From NCBI GenBank assembly GCA_030550015.1, contig JAUQQG010000119.1, positions 1-43,826 on the forward strand: a stretch of 43,826 nucleotides of DNA. Reading direction: 5' to 3'. Under the pieces are notes generated by a model. It worked only from the letters and a program-made list of their open reading frames with translations, was not told the origin of the DNA and ran no database searches. Shown in pieces: positions 8,218-16,627 of this stretch. This stretch comes from a bacterium (GTDB taxonomy: Bacteria > Sysuimicrobiota > Sysuimicrobiia > Sysuimicrobiales > Thermofontiviventaceae). The stretch's first letter is position 1. The number at the start of each line of letters is the position of its first letter. Both the position numbers and the translations under genes were made by a program.

Positions 8218-9275
8218 CGCAGGGCCTCCGCCAGAAAGTCCGCGACAAGAGGGCGGTACTTGTAAGGAATGTTATTGCACACGTGGTTTCCTTCTGGGTA
8301 GCAGACCCACCGTTTGGGACCGGTCGCTTCTTCGTAGATGCGGTAGGGATCTTGTGGTGGAATGAGGTTGTCTTTCTCCCCGTGTACGACGAGCAAGGGG
8401 ACACGGATGTGCCTCGCGATCCCCGCGAGGGTCGCTCCACGGCTCTTCTCCCGTACCTCCTCCTGGTCCTTCGCACCCCAGATGTGGAGCCAACGTTGGA
8501 GGTGGAATGCATCGTGAAGGAGAATGGGACTGGTCTCGGGGCTGTACAAACTGCCGCAGCATGCGACTGCGCGGATCCGCGGCTCCAGGGCGGCACAGCG
8601 TGCAGCAAGATACCCGCCCAGGCTGACTCCACAAACTCCTACCCGGCTCCCGTCGACATCATCCCGGCTGAGGAGAAAATCGATTGCAGCCCGGGCTGCA
8701 ACCTCAAAATCCACTCGCATCTTCATACGGAACCACATCTCTCCCTGCCCAGGGCCGTCCACAGTGAGGGTTGCTAGGCCGCGGCGGAGGAAGTGATTCT
8801 CAAAGGTATGATGTTCCTCCTTTGCCGAATCCAACCCTGAAAGGAACAGGACCACTGGAGGCCGTTTGATCCCACGAGGGCGTCGGAGGTAGCCCGGCAT
8901 TGTGGTCTCCTCGAGCGGGATCTCCACTCGCTCCCCTGGGGGATCGAATCCTGGAAGTGCCTTCTGGTAACACTCCACCCGCTTGCGGTGGCCTGTAGTG
9001 TATTCCTCCAAGTTGTGGACCCAGCAGAAGATGGCGAAGTGATACGCAAGAGCAGCGCGGTAGTATGCCTCCTGCGCGGTGAGGGAACGATCTTCCCCTA
9101 GGGCTTCCTCGGCAAGGGACTCATGGTGTCGTCCGAGTTCCATCCACGCCCCATACCACTGGTCCCATCGCGCCAAGCTCTGGACGGTTCTCCTGTAGTC
9201 GTTCGCATCGACGCCATTGGTGATGATACGCGGTTCCCAGCTTACTACGACCTTCTGCAGGATCTCATCCCCCAT
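8214..9275 (-). CDS. Alpha/beta hydrolase, dihydroxypseudooxynicotine-hydrolase-like
   Basis: 353 residues: an N-terminal helical cap (about 1-115) and an alpha/beta-hydrolase core. The nucleophile elbow is GVSLGG with S218, the acid is D302 (HGEKDNLIPP) and the base is H331 (EGNHVCNN). An SGLDSAKEE loop (146-154) sits near the oxyanion region. The EGxHxCNN ending and the helical N-terminus resemble 2,6-dihydroxypseudooxynicotine hydrolase, an enzyme that hydrolyses C-C bonds next to a ketone. A paralogue is encoded at 14324-15469, also inside a NitT/TauT operon. The ATG follows AAGGAGGGAATGCACG. The gene lies between the binding protein and the ATPase, so it should act on the transported solute. 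The substrate is unknown. Confidence 0.88.
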   Translation of the reverse strand: MGDEILQKVVVSWEPRIITNGVDANDYRRTVQSLARWDQWYGAWMELGRHHESLAEEALGEDRSLTAQEAYYRAALAYHFAIFCWVHNLEEYTTGHRKRVECYQKALPGFDPPGERVEIPLEETTMPGYLRRPRGIKRPPVVLFLSGLDSAKEEHHTFENHFLRRGLATLTVDGPGQGEMWFRMKMRVDFEVAARAAIDFLLSRDDVDGSRVGVCGVSLGGYLAARCAALEPRIRAVACCGSLYSPETSPILLHDAFHLQRWLHIWGAKDQEEVREKSRGATLAGIARHIRVPLLVVHGEKDNLIPPQDPYRIYEEATGPKRWVCYPEGNHVCNNIPYKYRPLVADFLAEALR

Positions 9276-9311
9276 CGTGCATTCCCTCCTTGTACAGGGT
9301 GGATCTCCCTA

Positions 9312-9346
9312 CCCCAAGCAAAATCCTAGGAGAGATTTTGCAGGGG
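9312..9346 (-). other. Hairpin C between binding-protein and hydrolase genes
   Basis: The stem pairs GCAAAATC (9318-9325) with GATTTTGC (9334-9341), extended by CCCC (9312-9315) against GGGG (9343-9346). It lies 25 bp past the stop codon of the binding-protein gene and before the hydrolase ribosome site. A stem-loop here could protect the binding-protein mRNA or partly terminate transcription, giving more binding protein than downstream products. That role is an inference from position. Confidence 0.55.
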
Positions 9347-9370
9347 GAGCCCCGTATCTCAAGAAGGTGC

Positions 9371-10417
9371 TTAGAAGCAACCAGGTGGCACGGGGATAGG
9401 TCCTCCGGCCTTCTGCAGTGCCTCGTTCGCGAGGGTCATATCGAAAGCTTCCTCTGGGCGATACGTGTTCCGAAGGACCCCTCCTTGGTGCTCAAAATCA
9501 ATTGTCCAGCGGATCCTGTTCATATCCAGGCCAAGGTTCCGTGCCCACACGCATCCTGTTACGATGCGCGCGTAGGCATAGCTCACATCGCGCTCGTCGG
9601 CACCGGTGATCTTTGCTGCAGCTCGAATCGTCTCCGTCCTGTGGGTATAAGCATAGCGGATTGCCAGGATGGTGGCTGCCACGAAGTCCGAGACCAGATC
9701 CCGGTTTGCCTGTACGAACGAGCGCATGCCACACACCACATGGTATTGGTAGTTGGGCAATGCCTTGTAGAGGTCATAGATCACACGCACACCCTTGAGC
9801 TCGCGAAGAACCTTGCTCGCCTGTTCGTAGTGGAAGATCGCGGTGTCGGTTTGTCCTGAGATGAGGGCAGGAACCCGGCCGGCCGTGGTCGTTTGGACAA
9901 TGGTGACGTCCTGAGGTCGTAGACCTGCAGCTTCTAGGACCGCCCTGTTCATGCGATCGATGAACCCTCCAGGGGCGCTGGACATGCCAACCTTCTTTCC
10001 TCTCAGATCTTTGATATCTTTGATGGGGTCGCGTGCGACCATGACAACCCCGACCTTTGGGGTCGGACCATAGAAGCTGACGACAGGAACACCATTCCCG
10101 TATGCCACGAGGCAATCAATATATCCCAGCTGGACATCTCCTGTGATCGCTGCCGTGAGGGCCCGCGTGGAACCCTCGAAGTTCTTGATCTCCACATCGA
10201 TGTTGAATTTGTCCATGAATCCAAACTCTTTGGCCAAGGCAACGGCAGTGTGGATGACATTCGGCGGAGCCACAGGCATCGCCCAGACAACCTTGCGCTT
10301 CGGGCCAGGAGGCGGGAACTGCGGCTGTCCAGGCCCGGCAGGCGCCGGCGTCCCTGTGCTCGAAAAGGCCAGGAGCACGATCACGCTGAGAATCAGGATA
10401 GCGACCCTGTTCTTCAT
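9371..10417 (-). CDS. ABC transporter substrate-binding protein, NitT/TauT (SsuA/NMT1-like) family
   Basis: 348 residues. An N-terminal signal peptide (about 1-26) has no lipobox cysteine, so the protein is probably a soluble periplasmic one. It is followed by a type-II binding-protein fold of the SsuA/TauA/NMT1 group, with typical blocks VALAKEFGFMDKFNIDVEI, ALTAAITGDVQLGYID and KDIKDLRGKKVGMSS. It captures the solute for the permease and ATPase of the same unit. The ATG follows GGAGGGGGG. It is the first gene of the minus-strand importer operon and faces the aldehyde dehydrogenase across a 176-bp divergent region. The ligand could be a sulfonate, an aromatic acid or a pyrimidine-like compound. 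Confidence 0.93.
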   Translation of the reverse strand: MKNRVAILILSVIVLLAFSSTGTPAPAGPGQPQFPPPGPKRKVVWAMPVAPPNVIHTAVALAKEFGFMDKFNIDVEIKNFEGSTRALTAAITGDVQLGYIDCLVAYGNGVPVVSFYGPTPKVGVVMVARDPIKDIKDLRGKKVGMSSAPGGFIDRMNRAVLEAAGLRPQDVTIVQTTTAGRVPALISGQTDTAIFHYEQASKVLRELKGVRVIYDLYKALPNYQYHVVCGMRSFVQANRDLVSDFVAATILAIRYAYTHRTETIRAAAKITGADERDVSYAYARIVTGCVWARNLGLDMNRIRWTIDFEHQGGVLRNTYRPEEAFDMTLANEALQKAGGPIPVPPGCF

Positions 10418-10508
10418 GTATCTCCCCCCTCCGCAGATTTCGGGTGTTCTGCCGTGTTCCCGATGAAAGAGGATTCCTGGAACGGCTGCCGAAATCTCCT
10501 ACCGTCAG

Positions 10509-10521
10509 CTTGTCAGACAAG
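10509..10521. promoter_or_regulatory. Perfect palindromic FadR-type operator in the divergent promoter region
   Basis: CTTGTCAGACAAG is a perfect 13-bp palindrome and fits the FadR-subfamily pattern TNGTNNNACNA at every fixed base. It overlaps the predicted -35 box of the plus-strand aldehyde dehydrogenase promoter and lies about 92 bp upstream of the minus-strand binding-protein start. The same core stands before the regulator gene at 5116-5127. Occupation should repress both directions. Confidence 0.7.
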
Positions 10522-10538
10522 CGGATTCGACGTATGAA
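10510..10538 (+). promoter_or_regulatory. Putative sigma-70 promoter for the aldehyde dehydrogenase
   Basis: TTGTCA (10510-10515), a 17-base spacer and TATGAA (10533-10538). The -35 box lies within the palindromic operator. The start codon of the downstream gene is at 10594. Confidence 0.45.
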
Positions 10539-10593
10539 CAATTTCTCCTTCCTGGAAGGATCGCTGTAGGTGAATGGTCTGGGAGGTGAAGGG

Positions 10594-12030
10594 ATGTCCA
10601 TGGTAGGCGAAGCGAGACTGTTCATTGGGGGTCGGTGGGTCAGCGGCGGACCTGAACTAGAGGTGCGCAACAAGTATACCGGCGAGGTCATCGCGACACT
10701 TCCGACGGCCCGACGGGAGGATGTGGACGCAGCGATCGCCGCGGCTAGGGAAGCGGCCCCTGTGATGGCAGAGATGCCTGCGCACAGGCGGGGGGAGATC
10801 CTGGCGCGGGCTGCGGTGATGATCCGAGAGCAGAAAGAGGAGATCGCCCGTCTCATTGCGATGGAGGCGGGGAAGGCGCTGAAGTATGCACGCATCGAGG
10901 TCGACCGGGCGGTCAGCACGTTCACCATTGCGGCAGAGGAGGCCAAGAGGATCCACGGGGAGACTGTTCCCCTCGATGCAGTGCCGGCGGGAGAGGGGTA
11001 CTTCGGGTTCTACGTGCGGAGGCCCGTGGGGGTTGTAGCTGCGATCACTCCATTCAACTTCCCCCTGAACCTCGTTGCGCACAAGGTCGCTCCGGCCATC
11101 GCTGCAGGCAATGCGGTTGTCTTGAAGCCTGCGAGCGCAACTCCGTTGACTTCCGTGAAGCTATGCCAGATTTTGGAGGCGTGCGGATTGCCGCCTGGCG
11201 CCATCAACCTGGTTGTGGGTCCTGGAGGCACTGTAGGGGACTGGCTGATCACCGACCCGCGGGTGGGGAAGGTCACCTTTACCGGGAGCACAGACGTGGG
11301 GTATCACATCGTCACTCGGGCTGGGATCAAGAAAGTCACCCTTGAGCTAGGGAACACCTCCCCGGTCATCGTGGCATCAGATGCCGACCTGGAATTCGCG
11401 GCGAAGCGGTGCGCCGTAGGCGCCTACTACAATTCCGGGCAGGTCTGCCTCTCTGTCCAGCGCATATCCTGCGACCGAAAGGTCTTCGAACCCTTCCTCG
11501 AGCGGTTCACCAAGGCGACTGAGGAGATGGTCGTGGGGGATCCGCTCGACGAGCGCGTGGATGTGGGACCGATGATCGATGTGCGGGAGGCTGAGCGCAT
11601 CGAGGGGTGGGTTCAGGAGGCTACGGCAGGAGGAGCAGAGATCGTGACGGGCGGACGCCGAGAGGGCCCTGTATACTGGCCCACGGTGCTCATCCGGGTG
11701 AAGCCTGAGATGAAGGTGGTGGCAAAGGAAGCGTTCGCACCTGTGGCCTCGGTCATCGAGGCCGAGAGCTTCGAGGAGGCCCTGGAGCAGGCGAACGCCA
11801 CCACCTATGGCCTCCAGGCAGCGGTGTTCACCCGTGACCTCGACCGCGTCTTCCAAGCGATCCAGAGACTCCACTTCGGGGGGGTGATCATCAACGATGC
11901 CCCCACCTTCCGGGCGGACCACATGCCCTATGGGGGCGTGCGGCAGAGCGGGATCGGACGTGAGGGGGTGCGGTACGCTATTGAGGAGATGACCAACATC
12001 CAGATGGTCGCCATCCGCCTGAGAGCGTGA
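10594..12030 (+). CDS. NAD(P)-dependent aldehyde dehydrogenase
   Basis: 478 residues, the standard length. All catalytic landmarks of the ALDH superfamily are present: N155 in ITPFNFPLN, K178 in VVLKPAS, the FTGSTDVG nucleotide loop (229-236), E251 in LELGN, and the nucleophile C285 in NSGQVC. It oxidises an aldehyde to the acid with NAD(P)+. The substrate class (succinate semialdehyde, lactaldehyde, sulfolactaldehyde) cannot be fixed from motifs. The ATG at 10594 has GGGAGGTGA 4 bases upstream; the longer GTG reading from 10570 lacks this. It is divergent from the importer operon and shares the operator at 10509-10521. The sulfo-lyase genes downstream make sulfolactaldehyde an attractive candidate substrate. 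Confidence 0.93.
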   Translation: MSMVGEARLFIGGRWVSGGPELEVRNKYTGEVIATLPTARREDVDAAIAAAREAAPVMAEMPAHRRGEILARAAVMIREQKEEIARLIAMEAGKALKYARIEVDRAVSTFTIAAEEAKRIHGETVPLDAVPAGEGYFGFYVRRPVGVVAAITPFNFPLNLVAHKVAPAIAAGNAVVLKPASATPLTSVKLCQILEACGLPPGAINLVVGPGGTVGDWLITDPRVGKVTFTGSTDVGYHIVTRAGIKKVTLELGNTSPVIVASDADLEFAAKRCAVGAYYNSGQVCLSVQRISCDRKVFEPFLERFTKATEEMVVGDPLDERVDVGPMIDVREAERIEGWVQEATAGGAEIVTGGRREGPVYWPTVLIRVKPEMKVVAKEAFAPVASVIEAESFEEALEQANATTYGLQAAVFTRDLDRVFQAIQRLHFGGVIINDAPTFRADHMPYGGVRQSGIGREGVRYAIEEMTNIQMVAIRLRA

Positions 12031-12135
12031 GGTCTTCGGAGCCTTTGCCTGAAGTGGCGTTTCCGGAGAGGGAGGAGGAAGGAGCGGGCAGATGTCGAAT
12101 ATTAAATTTAAAATCCAAAATTTTCCCAAGCGAAC

Positions 12136-12846
12136 ATGCGAAGAGCACTTCCTGCGCTGGAGACGCGGCATACCATCGGGGAGCTCACCTACCGGGCCAT
12201 TCGGAAGGCAATCCTAAGCCGCCGTTTACCGGCAGGGACCAGGCTCGTGGTGGATCGCCTGTGCGAGGAACTGAAGGTCAGCCGGACCCCTGTCAAGCAA
12301 GCGCTGGCCATGCTCGAGCGAGAAGGGTTGGTAGTGACCAACCCGCACCGCGGGACCTACGTGGTCACGATCACGAAGCGTGATATTGCTGAGATCTACT
12401 CCCTGCGCGAGGCCATCGAGGGGATGGCGGCACGGTTGGCGGCAGAGACCATCACGAGGCAAGACCTCCAGCGGCTGCGGGCCCTGATCCAGGATGGAAG
12501 GAAGGCCCTGGAAGCCAAGGATTTCGATGCGTACGCTGAGATCGATCTGGAGTTCCATCGCCTCATCCGCCGGGCGAGCGGCAACCAGAGGCTCCAAAGG
12601 ATCATGGAGAGTCTGGATGGGCAGGTGCGGATTCTCATCAATACCTCGGCGGCTGTGCCAGGGAGAGGGAAGGTTTCGATCTCCGAGCACCAGCAGGTGG
12701 TCACTGCGCTTCAGGCGAGAGATCCACAGGCCGCTGAGAGAGCGATGCGCAGGCACGTGGCGAACGCCAAGGAGGCACTCCTCGCCCATTGGGAAGAAGC
12801 CCACTTACCCTCAGGGCATGAAGAAGCTGTGGGAAAGGTTTCGTAA
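12136..12846 (+). CDS. GntR-family transcriptional regulator with FCD domain
   Basis: 236 residues: a winged helix at about 10-75 (LPAGTRLVVDRLCEELKVSRTPVKQALAMLE) and an FCD domain at about 85-225. The metal-site pattern is present (Asp/His in IDLEFHRLIRRAS, His in SEHQQ and RRHVAN). The ATG has no clear Shine-Dalgarno sequence. An AT-rich stretch (about 12097-12127) just upstream stands out from the GC-rich surroundings and may hold the promoter. It is the first gene of the long sulfo-lyase/importer operon, ending 18 bp before the small sulfo-lyase subunit, and so is its likely local regulator. Confidence 0.92.
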   Translation: MRRALPALETRHTIGELTYRAIRKAILSRRLPAGTRLVVDRLCEELKVSRTPVKQALAMLEREGLVVTNPHRGTYVVTITKRDIAEIYSLREAIEGMAARLAAETITRQDLQRLRALIQDGRKALEAKDFDAYAEIDLEFHRLIRRASGNQRLQRIMESLDGQVRILINTSAAVPGRGKVSISEHQQVVTALQARDPQAAERAMRRHVANAKEALLAHWEEAHLPSGHEEAVGKVS

Positions 12847-12864
12847 TCCAAAGGAGGCGGGATC

Positions 12865-13152
12865 GTGGCGTACCGTGTGGTGGTGCACAAGCCGCAGGAC
12901 GATGTGGGGGTTGCTGTATCGGATCTGGAACCTGGCGAGAGCTTGGAAGCCTACGTTTTGGAGAACGGGGAGCGGATTCGCATCAAGGTTCTCGAGCCTA
13001 TCCCCCTGGGGCACAAGATCGCCTTGCGGGACATCCCTGAAGGGAGAGAGGTGATTGAATACGGGGAGAAGATCGGCTGCGCGACGGCTGCGATCCCTGC
13101 AGGGGCGCATGTGCACGTCCATAACCTGCGGAGTCTGAGGTGGTCGGCATGA
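12865..13152 (+). CDS. suyA: (2R)-sulfolactate sulfo-lyase alpha subunit-like (UxaA N-terminal / SAF domain)
   Basis: 95 residues that make up one SAF domain, matching the small subunit of SuyAB and the N-terminal domain of altronate dehydratase UxaA. The [23 protein letters not shown] core and the final AGAHVHVHN are family hallmarks. With SuyB it cleaves (2R)-3-sulfolactate to pyruvate and sulfite. The start is GTG after AAAGGAGGCGGG. Its stop overlaps the large-subunit ATG (ATGA), so the two are translated together. A small subunit split from a SuyB-like large subunit favours sulfo-lyase over UxaA, which is normally a single chain. An altronate/galactarate-type dehydratase is the alternative. 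Confidence 0.78.
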   Translation: MAYRVVVHKPQDDVGVAVSDLEPGESLEAYVLENGERIRIKVLEPIPLGHKIALRDIPEGREVIEYGEKIGCATAAIPAGAHVHVHNLRSLRWSA

Positions 13153-14300
13153 ATCAGCTCACTGGGTACAGGAGGCCAGATGGAAAGGTAGGAGTGCGCA
13201 ACCACGTGATCGTGCTGCCCGTGGACGACATCTCCAACACAGCAGCGGAAGGGGTAGCAAAGCTTATCCCTGGCACGCTGGCCCTCGCCCATCCCTATGG
13301 GAGGTTACAGTTTGGGGAGGATCTCGAGCTCTTCTTCCGGACCCTCATTGGGACTGGTCGGAACCCAAACGTCGCTGCAGCTGTGGTGGTGGGGATCGAG
13401 CCTAAATGGGTCCAGCGGGTGACCGAAGGGATCGCCTCCACAGGCAAGCCAGTGGAAGGGTTCAGCATCGAGGAGCAGGGAGATCTCAGGACCATTGCGC
13501 AGGCCGCACGGGCGGCCAAAGCCTTCGTCCAGGATGCCTCTGAGCTCGAACGGGAACCCATCGGCTTGAATGAGCTTGTGGTCAGCATCAAATGTGGCGA
13601 GTCCGATCCCACATTGGGGGTTGCAGGGAATCCCGCACTAGGCCGCGTCGTCGACCGCCTCGTGGACGCGGGGGCTGCGGTGATCTTTGGAGAGACCTCT
13701 GAGCTCACCGGTGCGGAGCACTTGGTCGCAGCCAGGGCGGCAACCCCTGAAGTGCGCGAGGCGTTCCTGGAGACGTACCGTTCGTATGTTGCCTTCATCG
13801 AATCCCAAGGGGTGAATCTCCTGGGGTCTCAACCTACGGAGGGGAACATCCGGGGAGGCCTGAGCACCATTGAGGAGAAGGCCTTGGGGAACATCCAGAA
13901 GCTCGGGACGCGACCCTTCCAGTCTGTGCTAAAGCCTGCGGAGGCACCAAAGGGTCCTGGCCTTCACTTCATGGACACCTCCAGCGCTGCCGCCGAGATG
14001 GTCACCCTGGCGGCCGCAGCGGGTTCTGTGCTCCACTTCTTCACCACTGGCCAGGGGAACGTGGTGGGCCATCCCATCATCCCCGTGATCAAGATCTCTC
14101 CTAACCCCAAAACAGTGCGGACAATGTCCGAACATATCGATGTGGACCTGAGCCGCCTCCTGGTCGGGGAGATGACCCTGGAAGAGGCAGCCGACGCCAT
14201 CTGGGAGGTGTTCGTGCGGACGGTACGCGGGCGGCTTACGGCCGCCGAGGCTCTCGGCCACCGCGAGTTCGTCCTCACCAAGCTTTACCGGAGTGCCTGA
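13149..14300 (+). CDS. suyB: (2R)-sulfolactate sulfo-lyase beta subunit-like (UxaA C-terminal family)
   Basis: 383 residues of the D-galactarate/altronate dehydratase C-terminal family. The blocks [80 protein letters not shown] and [20 protein letters not shown] agree, as far as I remember, with SuyB better than with UxaA. UxaA has a Cys in its HTYGCSQ motif where this protein has Arg (HPYGRLQ). The Cys in SIKCGESD is kept and may bind the metal or cluster. The product sulfite would need oxidation or export, and no gene for that is seen here. The ATG at 13149 overlaps the small-subunit stop and follows GAGGTGG. Confidence 0.8.
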   Translation: MNQLTGYRRPDGKVGVRNHVIVLPVDDISNTAAEGVAKLIPGTLALAHPYGRLQFGEDLELFFRTLIGTGRNPNVAAAVVVGIEPKWVQRVTEGIASTGKPVEGFSIEEQGDLRTIAQAARAAKAFVQDASELEREPIGLNELVVSIKCGESDPTLGVAGNPALGRVVDRLVDAGAAVIFGETSELTGAEHLVAARAATPEVREAFLETYRSYVAFIESQGVNLLGSQPTEGNIRGGLSTIEEKALGNIQKLGTRPFQSVLKPAEAPKGPGLHFMDTSSAAAEMVTLAAAAGSVLHFFTTGQGNVVGHPIIPVIKISPNPKTVRTMSEHIDVDLSRLLVGEMTLEEAADAIWEVFVRTVRGRLTAAEALGHREFVLTKLYRSA

Positions 14301-14323
14301 GCGGAGCGCGACGATCGACCACG

Positions 14324-15469
14324 ATGGAGCACAAGGTTTCTGTGCAGGACGAGACGGTTCGGTCAGTGCTTGAGCACTGGGCTCCGCGGTTCATGGTGAG
14401 TGGGGTAGACTACGCGGATTTCACCCGGCTCCTTTCTGCAATCCGTTCGTGGGACGATTGGTGTCAGGAGTGGTCGAAGGTCGCCATGATTTATGAAGAG
14501 CTCGCCACGCAGGCAATTGCGGAGGGGAACCTGGAAACGGCCGGAAGCCACCTCTTTCGTGCAGCGCTGTACTACCATTTCGCCAAGTTCTTCTACGTCC
14601 ACGATCCCGATTCGTACACCCGTGCTGCGAGAAAATCCTGGGAGTGTTACCAGAAAGGATCTCCGTACTACGATCCGCCTGCAGAGCGCGTGGAGATCCC
14701 CTTTGGGAAAACACGCCTCCCGGGTTATCTCCGCCGCCCCTCGGCGGTGGAAAGGCCTCCTGTGGTGGTTCTCATCGCTGGATTGGATTCGACGAAGGAG
14801 GAGAATCATACCTTCGAGGAGGTTTTCCTCCGTCGCGGGATGGCCACGCTTTCCTTTGATGGACCTGGTCAGGGAGAAGTCGAGGAGATCCTCCCTATGC
14901 GCCCGGACTGGGAGGCCCCAGTGGCCGCCGTTCTTGACTTCCTGGTATGTCGCGCGGATGTGGATGGGACCTTAGTTGGGCTCGTTGGAAGAAGCCTGGG
15001 AGGATATTATGCCTTACGGGCTGCGGCCTTCGATGGCCGCGTTCGTGCTGTCGCAGAGTCCTCAGGCCCGTTCGACTTCGGAGCTTGCTGGGAAACCCTC
15101 CCATTGCTTAGTCGGAGCGCTTTCCGGTATCGCTCCCGTTCCTCAAGTGAAGAGGACGCAAGGATCTATGCAAAGGAGTTCACCCTCCGCGGAGTTGCCC
15201 ACAGGATCGCTTGCCCAGTGTTGATTGTGCACGGGAAGCAGGATCGGGTGATTCCGTGGGCGCAGGCCGTGGCTATCGCAGAAGGAGTTGGGGGGCCGAA
15301 GGAACTTGTGCTATTCGAGGAAGGAGGTCATGGCTGCAATAACCTCAGCACGAGGTATCGCCCACTTATAGGGGATTGGATGCGCCGACAGTTCCAAGCT
15401 TTTCAGAAAGGGCACCCGAATGCCCGATCCACCAAAGGGGGGAAAGACCATGGCACAGAAAGTACATAA
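14324..15469 (+). CDS. Alpha/beta hydrolase, dihydroxypseudooxynicotine-hydrolase-like (paralogue of 8214-9275)
   Basis: 381 residues with the same layout as the protein at 8214-9275: helical N-terminal cap with a shared YYxAALxYHFAxFxxVH region, then a hydrolase core. Nucleophile S224 is in GRSLGG, acid D307 in HGKQDRVIP and base H336 in EGGHGCNN; the IAGLDSTKEE loop (151-160) is also shared. C-C bond hydrolysis of a ketone substrate is the best-known chemistry of the group. The gene lies 23 bp after SuyB, and its last 20 bp overlap the start of the binding-protein gene, so it belongs to the import operon. The ribosome site is weak. Confidence 0.88.
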   Translation: MEHKVSVQDETVRSVLEHWAPRFMVSGVDYADFTRLLSAIRSWDDWCQEWSKVAMIYEELATQAIAEGNLETAGSHLFRAALYYHFAKFFYVHDPDSYTRAARKSWECYQKGSPYYDPPAERVEIPFGKTRLPGYLRRPSAVERPPVVVLIAGLDSTKEENHTFEEVFLRRGMATLSFDGPGQGEVEEILPMRPDWEAPVAAVLDFLVCRADVDGTLVGLVGRSLGGYYALRAAAFDGRVRAVAESSGPFDFGACWETLPLLSRSAFRYRSRSSSEEDARIYAKEFTLRGVAHRIACPVLIVHGKQDRVIPWAQAVAIAEGVGGPKELVLFEEGGHGCNNLSTRYRPLIGDWMRRQFQAFQKGHPNARSTKGGKDHGTEST

Positions 15470-16487
15470 GAGTTGCCTCATGATGGCAAGCGTGTGCTTG
15501 CTATTTGTTCTCATGGCCGTTCCAGCTGCTCCCGCGCCGACGTTGACCCCGCTTCGGCTGAGCTACGGGGATAATCTCGGTGCTACAGTCGTGGTGGCCG
15601 CCATCGAGAACGGGTTCTTCACCAAGTACGGGTTGGCAGTCAACGCCTTCCCTCAGCCGAGGGCCCAGCTCGCTGTGGAATCGCTCATTGGCGGGTCCAG
15701 CGACATCGCCTCGGGGGCCCCAGGAAACCGCCTGATCTTTGCCGCCGCGGACAACCTGCCTATCGTTGCCATTGGCCTTGCCGTTTCTGGTTATGAGGCC
15801 CGCATGGTGGTTCCTGTGAAGGATACCACCACGAAGACCATCCGTGACCTCGTGGGGAAGCGCGTGGCCATTCAAGTAGGATCTGCAACGTACGGAGTCT
15901 GGGCGAGTTTCCTGAAGACCCAAGGGCTCTCGCTCAACGACTTTAAGATCGTGAACCTGGATGTGGAGCTCATCCCCGCGGCCCTCCAACGGGGCGAGGC
16001 GGACGCAGGGGTTCTGTGGGCCCCCTTCTGGAATCTCGTCGTGGCGAGGGGAATTGGGCGGGTGATTCTCACATCCCAGGAAATCGCTGGACCAGTGAAG
16101 TCCACATACGCTCGTCTCGTTTTGACGAGCAGGAACATGGTGACGCGGAACCCCGACGTCTTGAGGCGGTTCATGATGGCATGGGTGGAGTCGCTTGTCT
16201 GGATAAACAAACACCCTGACGAGGCGGCACGCATGCTGAACGACTTTTACTTCAACCAGGGGATCAAGCTGGACTTGAACGTGATCAAGGAAATGTTGGC
16301 GGAACAGAGGTTCGACCGAGTGATGGTTTCCCAAGCCGACGTGGACGACATTATGAAGAACATCGCCACCGTGTATAAGGAAGTAGGACGCATCAAGGAG
16401 ATTCCCGACGTTTGGAAATACATCGACAACAGCTTCGCCCGGTATGCCCTGAATCAGCTGCGCGTCCGGGAGCCCCTGGGAAAGTAG
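15450..16487 (+). CDS. ABC transporter substrate-binding protein, NitT/TauT family
   Basis: 345 residues. A cleavable signal peptide (about 1-30, ending AAPAPT) lacks a lipobox cysteine. The mature part is an NMT1/SsuA-like binding protein (blocks AAIENGFFTKYGL, ESLIGGSSDIASGAP, TIRDLVGKRVAIQVGS, AALQRGEADAGVLWAPF). It delivers a small solute to the permease and ATPase that follow. The ATG at 15450 has GGGGGGAAAGACC upstream, which also encodes the tail of the hydrolase. It is clearly diverged from the binding protein at 9371-10417, so the two importers probably take different ligands. It sits in a sulfo-lyase operon, which favours a sulfonate. Confidence 0.92.
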   Translation: MAQKVHKSCLMMASVCLLFVLMAVPAAPAPTLTPLRLSYGDNLGATVVVAAIENGFFTKYGLAVNAFPQPRAQLAVESLIGGSSDIASGAPGNRLIFAAADNLPIVAIGLAVSGYEARMVVPVKDTTTKTIRDLVGKRVAIQVGSATYGVWASFLKTQGLSLNDFKIVNLDVELIPAALQRGEADAGVLWAPFWNLVVARGIGRVILTSQEIAGPVKSTYARLVLTSRNMVTRNPDVLRRFMMAWVESLVWINKHPDEAARMLNDFYFNQGIKLDLNVIKEMLAEQRFDRVMVSQADVDDIMKNIATVYKEVGRIKEIPDVWKYIDNSFARYALNQLRVREPLGK

Positions 16488-16627
16488 CGAACTCTTTTGA
16501 CCAGATCCCATTGCGGATCTTGGTTTCTAGGTGGGTACGTAGATGCCTGTGTTTGCGGGAACCGCTTGCTTTGCATGGTGCGTGTGGGAGGAGATGTGGG
16601 GATGTTCCCGAGATGGAGGGGGGAACC

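Noticed and set aside
12097-12127. AT-rich stretch as an attachment site or replication element
   Set aside because: It is short, has no repeats or integrase nearby, and a promoter region for the regulator at 12136 is a simpler explanation.
16503-16520. Stem-loop AGATCC/GGATCT after the second ABC binding-protein gene, as a true terminator
   Set aside because: Only 6 bp with a 6-base loop, no U-tract, and the permease that follows needs the same transcript; kept only as a weak parallel to the other binding-protein hairpins.
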